Shown: positions 1 through 7,969 of the stretch, in pieces
Position numbering within the stretch: position 1 is the stretch's first letter
Layout of the letters: each line of letters begins with the position of its first letter
Assembly: GCF_013205025.1 (NCBI RefSeq)
Contig: NZ_JABMLE010000003.1
Span: forward strand, 525,232-589,231
Origin: Rathayibacter sp. VKM Ac-2857
Lineage (GTDB): Bacteria; Actinomycetota; Actinomycetes; Actinomycetales; Microbacteriaceae
Direction: 5' to 3'
Length of the DNA stretch: 64,000 bases
Program-made: the position numbers and the translations under genes
The notes under the pieces: model-generated
Database searches by the model: none
The model's input: only the letters and a program-made list of their open reading frames with translations
What the model was told of the DNA's origin: nothing

Positions 1-575
1 GCGGCACGGTCGTCACCCCGGAGTCGGCGTGGACCGGCGAGTCCGGCTGGAGCGGCTCCTACCTGTCGCTCACGAACTGGCGCCGCTCGGCGACCATCTC
101 CGTCGGCTCCGCGACCCAGGACCGCCTGGTCGAGGCCGTGATCTTCGCCGCCGAGCGCGGCACCGAGAAGACCCCGATCAGCCTCTGGAACTCGGGCCGC
201 CGCCCGCTCGACGTGCTCACCAGCACCGTCGGCGCGCAGGGCGTCACCGAGGCGTCCGGGATCCTGCTGCCCCAGAAGCTGCGGCGCACGCTCCCCGCGA
301 GCGCGACCACCGTCGAGGTCCGCGCCCTGTCCGGCGAGACGAAGCTCGACGCCCTGCTCGTGCGCCCCGTCGTCTCGCGCCTGGTCCTCGTCGGCGACAC
401 CGGCCGCACCGAGCTCGTCCGCAACTCGACCGCGTCGCCCCAGCCGACCACGGTCGACGGCACCGGCACCCTCCGCGTCTACGCGCAGGACGGCGCCCTG
501 GTGAGCGAGTCGCCCGCCACGGGTGCGACCCCGGTCACCCTCCCCGCCCAGGGCTTCGCGATGCTCGTCGGCTGA
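1..575 (+). CDS. C-terminal fragment of an unrecognised protein
   Basis: The reading frame is open from the first base of the window to a TGA at 573-575, so the start lies upstream. The visible 190 or so residues contain no catalytic motif I recognise. The N-terminal part has Trp/Ser/Gly-rich text (SAWTGESGWSGSY) and the rest alternates short hydrophobic and polar stretches, as in a beta-sandwich domain; the end is LPAQGFAMLVG. This resembles the accessory C-terminal domain of a secreted or carbohydrate-active protein, but that is only a guess from texture. It is followed directly by a dispersed repeat cluster. Confidence 0.55.
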   Translation, partial: GTVVTPESAWTGESGWSGSYLSLTNWRRSATISVGSATQDRLVEAVIFAAERGTEKTPISLWNSGRRPLDVLTSTVGAQGVTEASGILLPQKLRRTLPASATTVEVRALSGETKLDALLVRPVVSRLVLVGDTGRTELVRNSTASPQPTTVDGTGTLRVYAQDGALVSESPATGATPVTLPAQGFAMLVG

Positions 576-603
576 GCGGCATGGTTCCGGCGTCCGCCCC
601 CGA

Positions 604-807
604 CATGTTGATCGAGTAGCCCGCTTGCGGGCGTATCGAGATCCCCCGTCCTGACCACGTGGGGTCTCGATACGCCCCTCCGGGGCTACTCGACCAGCAA
701 AGGGTCCGCGACCGCTCCCACTGCATGCTGACCGAGCAGTCCGCCCCTCATGCAGGCCGCCGCAGCATGCTGATCGAGTAGCCCGCGTGCGGGCGTATCG
801 AGATCCC
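604..807. repeat. Dispersed bipartite inverted-repeat cluster (copy group 1)
   Basis: Starts with catgttgatcgagtagcc and continues through gcgtatcgagatcc, a short spacer, then the reverse-complement arm ggtctcgatacgcccc...ggctactcgaccagca ending near 699. A second, partial copy starts at 766. Together with the palindrome at 834-867 it fills the 330-base gap between the first gene and aqpZ; no gene is visible here. Confidence 0.85.
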
Positions 808-833
808 GCCCGCCGGGCGCCCCCACTCCTCGA

Positions 834-867
834 AAGTTGCGGTAGTCGCGCTCGACTACCGCAACTT
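834..867. repeat. Palindrome family A, copy 1 (possible terminator)
   Basis: Arms aagttgcggtag and ctaccgcaactt form a perfect 12-bp stem with a 10-base loop. The element lies just beyond the 3' end of the leftward aqpZ gene, a position suited to a terminator, but there is no T-run. Related copies are at 11875, 11961, 42996 and 43743. Confidence 0.75.
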
Positions 868-904
868 CTGCGTTGTCGACGCGGCTGTCGGCGGGACCCG
901 TGCG

Positions 905-1687
905 TCAGCGGCTGCGGTGCAGCGTCTTCGAGGCGAGGCCGGCGATCGCCGCGCCGAGCACCGGCGCCAGCAGGAACACCCACACCTGCCCGAGCGCATC
1001 GGGCCCGGCGAAGACGGCGGCCGCGATCGAGCGGGCCGGGTTCACCGAGGTGTTGCTGATCGGGATGCTGATCAGGTGGACGAGGGTCAGCGTGAGGCCG
1101 ATCGCGAGCGGGGCGACGGCCTTGTACTCGCTCTTCGCGGTGACGGAGAGGATCACGCCGACGAAGACGGCCGTCAGCACGACCTCGGCCAGGATCACCG
1201 CGCCGAGCCCGAAGCCGCCGGGGGAGGCGGCGCCGTAGCCGTTCGAGGCGAAGCCCGAGTCGCGGGCGGCGTCGAAGTAGCCGGCCGGCCCGTCGGCCGC
1301 GATCAGCGCGACGACTCCGGCGCCCACGACACCGCCGACGATCTGGGCGACGATGTAGCCGGGGATGTGCCGCCACTCCGTCCGCCCCGCGAGGGCGAAC
1401 CCGATCGAGACGGCCGGGTTGAAGTGACCGCCCGAGATGTGACCGACGGCGTAGATCCCGGCGACCAGCGTGAGCCCGAAGGCGAGCGCGACGCCGAGGA
1501 AGCCGACGCCGAGCGCGTTGCCGTCGTCGGGGAAGGCGGAGGCGAAGATCGCCGTGCCGACGCCGCCCGCGACGAGGAGGAACGTGCCGAACGCCTCGGA
1601 GGCGTAGCGCGCCGCGGCGGAGTACTGCTCGGCGTGCTCCTTCCGCTGCTCACTCGTGGTGCGGCTGGCGGGCTTCGATGACGGCAT
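905..1687 (-). CDS. aqpZ: Aquaporin Z-type water channel
   Basis: A 260-residue MIP-family membrane channel for water across the cytoplasmic membrane. Six hydrophobic segments are visible and both signature loops are present: NPA at about residues 90-92 and NPAR at 216-219. The Phe in EAFGTF, the His in LVHLISIP and the Arg after the second NPA match the narrow selectivity filter of orthodox water channels rather than glycerol facilitators. I chose ATG 1687 because GGAGGAAC precedes it; the frame stays open further upstream, but that extension is Arg/Gly/Pro-rich and lacks a good ribosome site. Monocistronic, with palindrome A downstream. Confidence 0.93.
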   Translation of the reverse strand: MPSSKPASRTTSEQRKEHAEQYSAAARYASEAFGTFLLVAGGVGTAIFASAFPDDGNALGVGFLGVALAFGLTLVAGIYAVGHISGGHFNPAVSIGFALAGRTEWRHIPGYIVAQIVGGVVGAGVVALIAADGPAGYFDAARDSGFASNGYGAASPGGFGLGAVILAEVVLTAVFVGVILSVTAKSEYKAVAPLAIGLTLTLVHLISIPISNTSVNPARSIAAAVFAGPDALGQVWVFLLAPVLGAAIAGLASKTLHRSR

Positions 1688-1858
1688 GGGGGTTCCTCCG
1701 CGGGTCGTGGACGGCCCCGCGGCGCGCGAGGGCAACCGCCACTCCAGCACCCGCGGGCGCCGGGGGAGCCGCGCGCCCAGTCGGCTCCCGGCCGCGCGGC
1801 CCCGGAGGCCCCTTGCGCGGCCAGCCGCCCCTCGCTCAGCGGCCAGCCCTTCCGCCCG

Positions 1859-2216
1859 CATGCCGGCCGAGTAGCCCCTCCATGCTGGTCGAGCAAGCCC
1901 GGAGGGCCCCCAGCATGCTGGTCGAGTAGCCCCGGAGGGGCGTATCGAGACCCCACCCTCCGAACCGGCGTGGATCTCGATACGTCCGCTGCGCGGCCTA
2001 CTCGATCAGCATGCAGGGGGCCCGCGCTGAGCGGGGCGTCACCCTTCCATGCTGGTCGCGTAGCCCGGAGGGTCCCTTGCATGCTGGTCGAGTAGCCCCG
2101 GAGGGGCGTATCGAGACCCGCCCTCCGAGCGACGGTGGATCTCGATACGTCCGCTGCGCGGACTACTCGATCAGCATGCAGGGGGTCCGCTGCGTGGGCT
2201 ACTCGATCAGCATGCA
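1859..2216. repeat. Dispersed inverted-repeat cluster (copy group 2)
   Basis: The 1688-2255 gap holds at least four copies or half-copies of the catgctggtcgagtagcc element, some truncated, with matching ctactcgatcagcatg arms at about 2000, 2165 and 2200. Several copies abut with partial duplication of the gcatgcaggggg tail. Bases 1688-1858 are very GC-rich with no convincing gene or site. Confidence 0.85.
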
Positions 2217-2255
2217 GGGGGCCCGCTCCGCGGTGCGCGACCGCAGTGCAGCGCG

Positions 2256-2912
2256 TCACGCCGCGAGGTGGAACGTGCTCGCGAAGCGCCCGAGCAGCGC
2301 GTCGCGTCCTCGGAGCACCGTGACCGCGCCGGTCGCGATCGCCCGCTCCGGCGCGAGCTCGCCCGACAGCAGCAGCCGGATGTCCGCGCCGGTCGAGAAC
2401 GCGAGATCCACCGGCACTTCCCCGCCCGGCACCTCCCCGCGCGTGACGTCCAGCGCCGCGCCGTCGACGCGGATCAGCAGCCCGGCCGGTCCGACCTGCG
2501 CCGCGTACACCGTCGCCGGCAGCTCGGCCGCGACCTGCGGCCGGAACGCGGTGCGCAGGTCCACCGTCATCGAGTCCGGGGTGATCACCTGCTCCTCGCG
2601 CGGATCGCCCAGCGCCTTGAAGCCCCAGGCGCCGAGCGCGAGCACGATCGGCTCGAGCTCGCGGCCGTAGGGCGTCAGCTCGTAGACGATGATGCGCGAG
2701 CGCGGCGCCCGCCGGATGATCCCGGCCGCCTGCAGCTCCTTCAGCCGGCCGGCCAGCACGTTGCTCGGGATGCGCGCGAGTCCCTGCGCGAGCTCACTGT
2801 ACCTGCGCGGCCCGACCAGCAGATCCCGGACGATCAGCAGCGCCCAGCGCTCGCCGACCAGCTCGACCGCGCGGGTGAGCGCCGAGTACTGCCCGTAGTC
2901 GCGTGCGGCCAT
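2256..2912 (-). CDS. HxlR-family transcriptional regulator with C-terminal SCP2-like domain
   Basis: A 218-residue regulator. The first 100 residues are a winged helix-turn-helix of the HxlR type: YSALTRAVELVGERW, LLVGPRRYSEL, and IPSNVLAGRLKELQAAGII are family-typical. The remaining residues resemble the sterol-carrier-like (SCP2) extension seen on some HxlR proteins, which may bind a small hydrophobic ligand. The gene starts five bases after the stop of the upstream glyoxalase-like gene, so both are probably one transcript. HxlR proteins often sense reactive aldehydes, which would fit the partner, but the ligand is not shown by the sequence. Confidence 0.88.
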   Translation of the reverse strand: MAARDYGQYSALTRAVELVGERWALLIVRDLLVGPRRYSELAQGLARIPSNVLAGRLKELQAAGIIRRAPRSRIIVYELTPYGRELEPIVLALGAWGFKALGDPREEQVITPDSMTVDLRTAFRPQVAAELPATVYAAQVGPAGLLIRVDGAALDVTRGEVPGGEVPVDLAFSTGADIRLLLSGELAPERAIATGAVTVLRGRDALLGRFASTFHLAA

Positions 2913-2917
2913 CGCCC

Positions 2918-3352
2918 TCAGGCCTGCTCGCCGGTGTACGCCTCCGGCCCCTGCGCCGCGGCGACCGGGTCCATCCAGCCGAACTCGAGCAGGTTGCCGT
3001 CGGGGTCGGAGACCTGGCGCTGGTACATGAAGCCGTAGTCGGAGGCGGGCCGCGACTCGGAGCCGCCCGCGGCGAGCCCCGCGGTCACGGTGGCGTCGAC
3101 CGCCTCGCGGGTGTCGAGGAAGATCGCGGTCGACACGGAGGGGTTCACGGCCGGGTCGCCGATCGGCAGGTCGCTGAAGGTCTGGAAGTACTCGCGCACC
3201 AGGATCATGAAGTAATTGTGGTCCTCCTCCACCACGACGCAGGCCGCGTTGTGGTCGGAGAAGGCGGGGTTGATCGAGAAGCCGAGCGCGACGTAGAACG
3301 CCTTCGCGCGCTCGAGGTCGGTGACGGGCAGGTTGACGAACATCGAGGTCAT
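2918..3352 (-). CDS. VOC (glyoxalase/bleomycin-resistance-like) family protein
   Basis: A 144-residue protein of the vicinal-oxygen-chelate fold. It opens MTSMFVNLPV-TDLERAKAFY, the usual first beta-alpha-beta unit, and ends with SDPDGNLLEFGWMDP, the usual second-module metal-region motif. Starting at ATG 3352 gives a good ribosome site (GGAGAGA) and the family's usual length. The frame continues upstream but runs into a degenerate repeat region. Substrate unknown; the pairing with an HxlR regulator suggests a role in detoxification or resistance. Confidence 0.88.
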   Translation of the reverse strand: MTSMFVNLPVTDLERAKAFYVALGFSINPAFSDHNAACVVVEEDHNYFMILVREYFQTFSDLPIGDPAVNPSVSTAIFLDTREAVDATVTAGLAAGGSESRPASDYGFMYQRQVSDPDGNLLEFGWMDPVAAAQGPEAYTGEQA

Positions 3353-3429
3353 GGCGGTCTCTCCTTCTCGGCGGGAGCCGCGAGCCGCGGCGTCTGCGCC
3401 CATGCTTGTGAAAAACAAGTGCCACGTCA

Positions 3430-3960
3430 AGAGGCGGTCTCGAGACGCCTTCGATCCGGGAACCGCCTCCGGCCTGTGAGGCGACCTCCGGCTCGCTGTT
3501 CCGCCCGGTTCCGCGTGCCGGAGTTGCTTCGGCGTCACCTGCGGCTCGCCAGGTCAGCACCGGCTCGTCGTTTCCGCGGGTTTCCCCGTGCCGAGGGTGA
3601 TTCCGCGTGTCGGAGGTATCCCGAGCCGACTCCGGCGCGTCGGATCGCCTCCGGGTCGCAGATCTGCTGGATTTCCGCGTGCCGAGGGCCGTTCCGCGTG
3701 CCGGAACCGTGCCGGATGTGCGCCGGAACCGTCCGGAGCCGCCCGCGGTCCCGGGGGATCTCGGGCTCGCACGCCTCCGGCTCGCTGAACCAGCTCCGGC
3801 ACGTTGTTTCGTCCGGTTTCCACGTGCCCGAGGCCGTTCCGCGTGCCGGACGTCGCCCGGCGCTGCCTCCGGCTCGCGGAAGCACCCCCGGCTCGCGGTT
3901 CCGGCCCGACTTCGCGTGCCGAGGGCGATTCCGCGAGCCGAACCTGCTCCAGGACTCACC
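3430..3960. repeat. Degenerate short-repeat region (ttccgcgtgccgag units)
   Basis: Between the divergent VOC and sugar-transporter genes lies about 530 bases with no convincing gene. Instead, imperfect copies of ttccgcgtgccgga/ttccgcgtgccgag recur (around 3508, 3580, 3600, 3672, 3690, 3816, 3836, 3908, 3928), interspersed with cctccggctcg. Both strands carry open frames rich in Arg, Pro, Gly and Glu, but they have no family features and follow the repeat, so I treat the stretch as non-coding. Confidence 0.6.
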
Positions 3961-3973
3961 CCGGGTATCGAAA

Positions 3974-3985
3974 GAGAGCGCTCTC
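3974..3985. promoter_or_regulatory. LacI-type operator O1 (gagagcgctctc)
   Basis: A perfect 12-base palindrome placed just upstream of the -35 box of the sugar ABC transporter promoter. It shares its core with the second operator at 4038-4053. LacI-family repressors bind palindromes with a central CG of exactly this kind; the likely ligand protein is the LacI regulator at 7970-8998. Confidence 0.8.
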
Positions 3986-3994
3986 ACAAAACGC

Positions 3995-4024
3995 TTGACC
4001 TCCCCGCGACCCGCTCCGTATGCT
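3995..4024 (+). promoter_or_regulatory. Promoter of the CebEFG-like transporter operon
   Basis: The -35 box ttgacc (3995-4000) and -10 box tatgct (4019-4024) are separated by 18 bases. Operators flank it on both sides, so a repressor bound at both could loop or block the polymerase. Confidence 0.75.
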
Positions 4025-4037
4025 CGCCTCATACCTC

Positions 4038-4053
4038 GTGAGAGCGCTCTCAC
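4038..4053. promoter_or_regulatory. LacI-type operator O2 (gtgagagcgctctcac)
   Basis: A perfect 16-base palindrome just downstream of the transcription start region. The core TGAGAGCGCTCTCA is close to the CebR/CelR operator known from actinomycete cellobiose systems (tgggagcgctccca). A half-site gtgagagcg occurs again at 4072-4080. Confidence 0.85.
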
Positions 4054-4120
4054 ACACGGCAGCACAGCACCGTGAGAGCGCCCCCAGGGGTGCCCTGACA
4101 CCCATCACGAAGGAGTGACC

Positions 4121-5431
4121 GTGCTCGAATCACGACGCGCCAGGATCGCCACGGCGATCGCCGGCGCCGCCACCCTGGCCCTGCTCGTCTCCGGATGCTC
4201 GTCCGGATCCGGCGCGGCCGAGGGCGGGGACATCGAACTGACCGTGACCACGTTCGGCGCCATGGGGTTCGACGACCTCTACGCCGAGTACGAGGCCGCC
4301 CACCCGGGCGTCACGATCGTCCCGAACAACATCGACACCGGCGGCAACGCCCGGACCGACGCGTTCACCAAGCTCGCCGCGGGCTCCGGCCTCGCCGACG
4401 TCGTCGCGATCGAGGAGGGCTGGCTCGGCTCGATCATGGAGGTCTCCGACCAGTTCGTCGACCTGCGCGACCACGGCATCGAGGACCGCAAGGCCGACTG
4501 GGTCGACTGGAAGTACGAGCAGGCCGTCGACCCCGACGGCCGCGTCATCGGCTACGGCACCGACATCGGCCCCGAGGGTCTCTGCTACAGCACCGCCGCC
4601 TTCGAGGCCGCGGGCCTGCCCACCGATCGCGCCGCCGTCGCGGAGCTGCTCGGCGGCGCGGACGCGACCTGGGAGGACTACTTCGCGGCCGGGAAGCAGT
4701 ACCACGACGCGACCGGCAAGGCCTGGTACGACCAGTCCGGCTTCGTCTGGAACGCCATGGTCAATCAGCTCCCCGAGGGCTACTACACCGCCGACGGCGA
4801 GCTGAACATCGACGGCAACGCCGAGCTGCAGGAGCGCTGGGGCTGGATCACCGACGGCGCCGCCTCCGGACTCTCGGCCGCGCAGAAGGCCTGGGACTGG
4901 AACAAGGGCAAGTCCTTCACCGACAGCACCTTCGCGACCTTCGTCTGCCCGGGCTGGATGCTCGGCCAGGTGAAGGCGCAGGTCGAGGCCGGCGGCGGCG
5001 ACCCCGAGGCCACCGGCTGGGACTTCGCCGACGTCTTCCCCGGCGGCGCGGCCAACTGGGGCGGCTCGTTCCTCTCCGTCCCGACGCAGTCGAAGCACCC
5101 CGCCGAGGCCGCGGAGCTCGCCTCCTGGCTGAGCGAGCCGGAGCAGCAGATCGCCGCGTTCGACGCGACCGGCCCGTTCCCGAGCACCGTCTCCGCCCAG
5201 GAGCAGCTCGCCTCCGCCGCCGCGCCCGACCCGGCGCTGAACGGCTCGCCGACCGGCGCGATCCTCGCCGAGCGCGCCCAGGGCGTCGTCGCCCAGTACA
5301 AGGGACCGGACGACTCGCTGATCCAGGAGAACGTCTTCGGCCCGGTCCTGCAGAAGGTCGACCGCGGCGAGCTCGACGGCGACAAGGGCTGGAACGAGGC
5401 GCTCTCGCTCCTCGACGAGCTGGTCGACTGA
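4121..5431 (+). CDS. Sugar ABC transporter substrate-binding lipoprotein (CebE-like)
   Basis: A 436-residue family-1 solute-binding protein that would capture a sugar or oligosaccharide outside the membrane. The N terminus has basic residues, a hydrophobic stretch and the lipobox LLVSGC with the lipidated Cys at about residue 26. Start: GTG 4121 lies six bases from AAGGAG; the GTG at 4115 would be too close. Two dedicated permeases follow without an ATPase, as in actinomycete systems that share the MsiK ATPase. Those permeases and the operators most resemble the CebEFG cellobiose/cello-oligosaccharide system, but no beta-glucosidase is adjacent, so the substrate is inferred. Confidence 0.88.
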   Translation: MLESRRARIATAIAGAATLALLVSGCSSGSGAAEGGDIELTVTTFGAMGFDDLYAEYEAAHPGVTIVPNNIDTGGNARTDAFTKLAAGSGLADVVAIEEGWLGSIMEVSDQFVDLRDHGIEDRKADWVDWKYEQAVDPDGRVIGYGTDIGPEGLCYSTAAFEAAGLPTDRAAVAELLGGADATWEDYFAAGKQYHDATGKAWYDQSGFVWNAMVNQLPEGYYTADGELNIDGNAELQERWGWITDGAASGLSAAQKAWDWNKGKSFTDSTFATFVCPGWMLGQVKAQVEAGGGDPEATGWDFADVFPGGAANWGGSFLSVPTQSKHPAEAAELASWLSEPEQQIAAFDATGPFPSTVSAQEQLASAAAPDPALNGSPTGAILAERAQGVVAQYKGPDDSLIQENVFGPVLQKVDRGELDGDKGWNEALSLLDELVD

Positions 5432-5446
5432 CCCGCTCCCGCTGAC

Positions 5447-5483
5447 AGGGCCCCCGTCCGGTAGCAGGCCGGGCGGGGGCCCT
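5447..5483 (+). terminator. GC-rich hairpin between binding-protein and permease genes
   Basis: agggcccccgtccgg pairs with ccgggcgggggccct: a strong stem right after the stop of the binding-protein gene. No T-run follows. Such intercistronic hairpins usually lower permease expression relative to the binding protein by partial termination or by protecting the upstream mRNA. Confidence 0.7.
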
Positions 5484-5497
5484 CCCTCCCTCCTTCC

Positions 5498-5557
5498 GAT
5501 GACGCGTCCGACGAGGCGTCCCATGACGCGTCCCACGACGCGTCCACGAACGAGTCC
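5498..5557 (+). repeat. Five tandem 12-bp repeats (RatgacgcgtcC type)
   Basis: Exact 12-base periodicity: gatgacgcgtcc, gacgaggcgtcc, catgacgcgtcc, cacgacgcgtcc, acgaacgagtcc. They lie in the leader of the first permease gene and are in frame with its ATG, but no start codon is available between the in-frame TAG at 5462 and 5588, so they are probably not translated as part of it. Confidence 0.8.
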
Positions 5558-5587
5558 CCCCACGAGAGCGACCGACGAGAGCGACCC

Positions 5588-6625
5588 ATGACGAGCACCC
5601 TGACCCCGCCGACCGCGTCGGCCGCGCCGCCTCCCGGCCGCCGCCCCGCGCCCCGCCTGCCGCTCACCGCGCGGCAGCGGATGAGCCGCTTCGACGTCAA
5701 GGCGTCGCCCTACCTCTACATCTCGCCGTTCTTCCTGCTGTTCGCGATCACGGGAGCCTTCCCGCTCGTCTACACGCTGGTGGTCTCGCTCTACGACTGG
5801 CAGCTGCTGCAGGGCCAGGGCGACTTCGTCGGCCTCGGCAACTTCGCCGCGGTGCTCGGCGACCGCTTCTTCTGGAACTCGATCGGCAACACGCTGAGCA
5901 TCTTCCTGCTCTCCACGATCCCGCAGCTCGCCGTCGCCCTGGTGCTCGCGGCGGTGCTCGACCAGTCGCTGCGCGCCCGCACCTTCTGGCGGATGAGCGT
6001 GCTGCTGCCCTACGTCGTCTCGCCCGTCGCCGTGGCGCTGATCTTCTCGAGCATCTTCGGCGACCAGGAGGGCCTGGCGAACAACCTGCTCGGCCTGGTC
6101 GGCATCGCCCCGATCGACTGGACCAACGACCGCCTCGCCAGCCACATCGCGATCGCCTCGATGGTCAACTGGCGCTGGACCGGCTACAACGCGCTCATCC
6201 TGCTCGCCGCGATGCAGGCCGTGCCGCGCGACCTGCACGAGTCGGCCGCGCTCGACGGGGCGGGCTCGTTCCGCCGCTTCACCTCGGTCACGATCCCGAG
6301 CATCCGGCCGACCCTGATCTTCGTGATCATCACGGCCACCATCGGCGGGCTGCAGATCTTCGCCGAGCCGCGCCTCTTCGACGTCTCGAACGCGGGCGGC
6401 ATCGGCGGCTCGGACCGCCAGTTCCAGACGACCGTCCTCTACCTCTGGGAGATGGCGTTCTTCCGGCAGAACTTCGGCGAGGCGGCGGCGGTCGCCTGGC
6501 TGCTGTTCCTGCTGATCGTGCTGATCGGACTGGTGAACTTCGCGATCTCGCGGCGGATCGCGTCCGTCGAGAACCGCGTGAGAACGCGCACGCGCCGACC
6601 GGCGCAGAAGGTGAGCGACCGATGA
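5588..6625 (+). CDS. Sugar ABC transporter permease, MalF/CebF-like
   Basis: A 345-residue inner-membrane permease. After a Pro/Arg-rich cytoplasmic N terminus of about 40 residues there are six hydrophobic segments. The cytoplasmic EAA loop that docks the ATPase is visible as ESAALDGAGSFRRF with the conserved Gly. The stretch GGLQIFAEPRLFD is characteristic of CebF-type permeases. The start has only a weak ribosome site (CGAGAGCGACCC). It overlaps the next gene by four bases (ATGA), so the pair is translationally coupled and forms one heterodimer. Confidence 0.92.
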   Translation: MTSTLTPPTASAAPPPGRRPAPRLPLTARQRMSRFDVKASPYLYISPFFLLFAITGAFPLVYTLVVSLYDWQLLQGQGDFVGLGNFAAVLGDRFFWNSIGNTLSIFLLSTIPQLAVALVLAAVLDQSLRARTFWRMSVLLPYVVSPVAVALIFSSIFGDQEGLANNLLGLVGIAPIDWTNDRLASHIAIASMVNWRWTGYNALILLAAMQAVPRDLHESAALDGAGSFRRFTSVTIPSIRPTLIFVIITATIGGLQIFAEPRLFDVSNAGGIGGSDRQFQTTVLYLWEMAFFRQNFGEAAAVAWLLFLLIVLIGLVNFAISRRIASVENRVRTRTRRPAQKVSDR

Positions 6626-7524
6626 CCGCGACGATTCCTACCGTTCCTGCCGCTGTCGCGGCCGAGCCCGAGCGACGCATCCGGCGCCCGCGCTCCTCCG
6701 GCGCCGGCCGCGTCGACCGCCCCGGCTTCCTCACCTACGGACTGCTCAGCGCCTTCATCCTCGGCTCGACCTACCCGCTGTGGTGGTCGTTCGTGGTGGC
6801 CAGCGGGAGCAACGCGACCCGCGGCGAGACGCTGCCGCTGATCCCGGGCGGCAACTTCCTCGCCAACGCGGCGCAGGTCTTCACGGCGATCCCGTTCTGG
6901 ACGGCGCTGCTGAACAGCGTGGTCGTCTCGGGGATCATCACGCTCTCGGTCGTCTCGTTCTCGACGCTGGCCGGCTACGCCTTCGCGAAGCTGCGCTTCC
7001 GCGGGCGGGACGGGCTGATGATCACCGTGATCGCGACGATGGCGATCCCGACCCAGCTGGGCATCATCCCGCTGTTCATCCTGATGCGGCAGCTCGGCTG
7101 GACCGGCACCCTCGGCGCCGTCATCGTGCCGACGCTGGTCACCGCGTTCGGCGTGTTCTTCATGCGGCAGTACCTCGTCGACGTGATCCCGGACGAGCTG
7201 ATCGAGGCGGCGCGGGTCGACGGAGCGAATCAGTTCCGGACCTTCCTGACCGTCGCGGTGCCGGCCGCGCGGCCCGCGATGGCGATCCTCGCGCTGTTCA
7301 CGTTCATGATGGCGTGGACCGACTTCCTCTGGCCGCTGATCGTGCTGAGCCCGACCAACCCGACCCTGCAGACCGCCCTGTCGCAGCTGCAGTCCGGCTA
7401 CTACGTCGACTACTCGATCGTGCTGGCCGGCGCGGTGCTGTCGATCGTCCCGCTGCTCGTGCTGTTCGCGCTGGCGGGCAAGCAGCTGATCGCCGGCATC
7501 ATGGGCGGCGCGGTCAAGGGCTGA
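6622..7524 (+). CDS. Sugar ABC transporter permease, MalG/CebG-like
   Basis: A 300-residue permease that would pair with the upstream CebF-like subunit. Six membrane segments follow a basic N-terminal tail. The EAA motif is ELIEAARVDGANQF, and the C terminus IAGIMGGAVKG is the typical ending of MalG/CebG proteins. No nucleotide-binding subunit gene lies nearby, so a shared ATPase encoded elsewhere is expected. The operon ends here and is followed by a repeat cluster. Confidence 0.92.
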   Translation: MTATIPTVPAAVAAEPERRIRRPRSSGAGRVDRPGFLTYGLLSAFILGSTYPLWWSFVVASGSNATRGETLPLIPGGNFLANAAQVFTAIPFWTALLNSVVVSGIITLSVVSFSTLAGYAFAKLRFRGRDGLMITVIATMAIPTQLGIIPLFILMRQLGWTGTLGAVIVPTLVTAFGVFFMRQYLVDVIPDELIEAARVDGANQFRTFLTVAVPAARPAMAILALFTFMMAWTDFLWPLIVLSPTNPTLQTALSQLQSGYYVDYSIVLAGAVLSIVPLLVLFALAGKQLIAGIMGGAVKG

Positions 7525-7567
7525 CCGGCACTCGCCCTGGTCGAGCGTCGTCGGCGGTCGCGGCGAT

Positions 7568-7820
7568 CATGCTGGTCGAGTAGCCCCGGAGGGGCGTATC
7601 GAGACCCACGTTGGTCAGCAGATCGGGTCTTCGGGCCGGCCTGCGGATGATGGTGGATCTCGATACGCCCGCTGCGCGGTCTACTCGATCAACATGGGTG
7701 GTGCCCGCTGTGCGGCCTACTCGATCAACATGAGGTGCCCGCTGTGCGGCCTGCTCGATCAGCAGGGACCGGCCGCCATCATGCTGGTCGAGTAGCCCCG
7801 GAGGGGCGTATCGAGACCCG
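7568..7820. repeat. Dispersed inverted-repeat cluster (copy group 3)
   Basis: The 445-base gap between the permease and lacI genes contains a complete element from catgctggtcgagtagcc (7568) to ctactcgatcaacatg (7695), two half-copies of the right arm (to about 7770) and a further left arm at 7789-7820. No gene is visible. Confidence 0.85.
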
Positions 7821-7969
7821 CCGTCCTCAGCAGGGAGGAGCTGCAGACCCGCCTCCCGGCGCCGGCGGTCGGCATGGACGGTGAGCGAGCAGTCGCCAGG
7901 GGCGTCTCGAGCCCCGCCCGCCCCCTCGGCTACTCTCGGGCCCGGGGGACCACCGCTCGAGAGGCACGC

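Noticed and set aside
1859..2216. Insertion-sequence remnants
   Set aside because: No transposase fragment, target duplication or consistent ends; better described as dispersed bipartite palindromes.
3535..4101. Possible protein with RHAE/GSGTRNGPRHAE repeats
   Set aside because: The repeats follow the degenerate DNA unit, there is no ribosome site or family, and the frame overlaps the promoter and operators of the next operon.
4130..6238. Long open frame on the minus strand (about 700 codons) opposite the sugar transporter genes
   Set aside because: It is an Arg/Gly/Val/Glu-rich shadow of high-GC genes with clear families on the plus strand.
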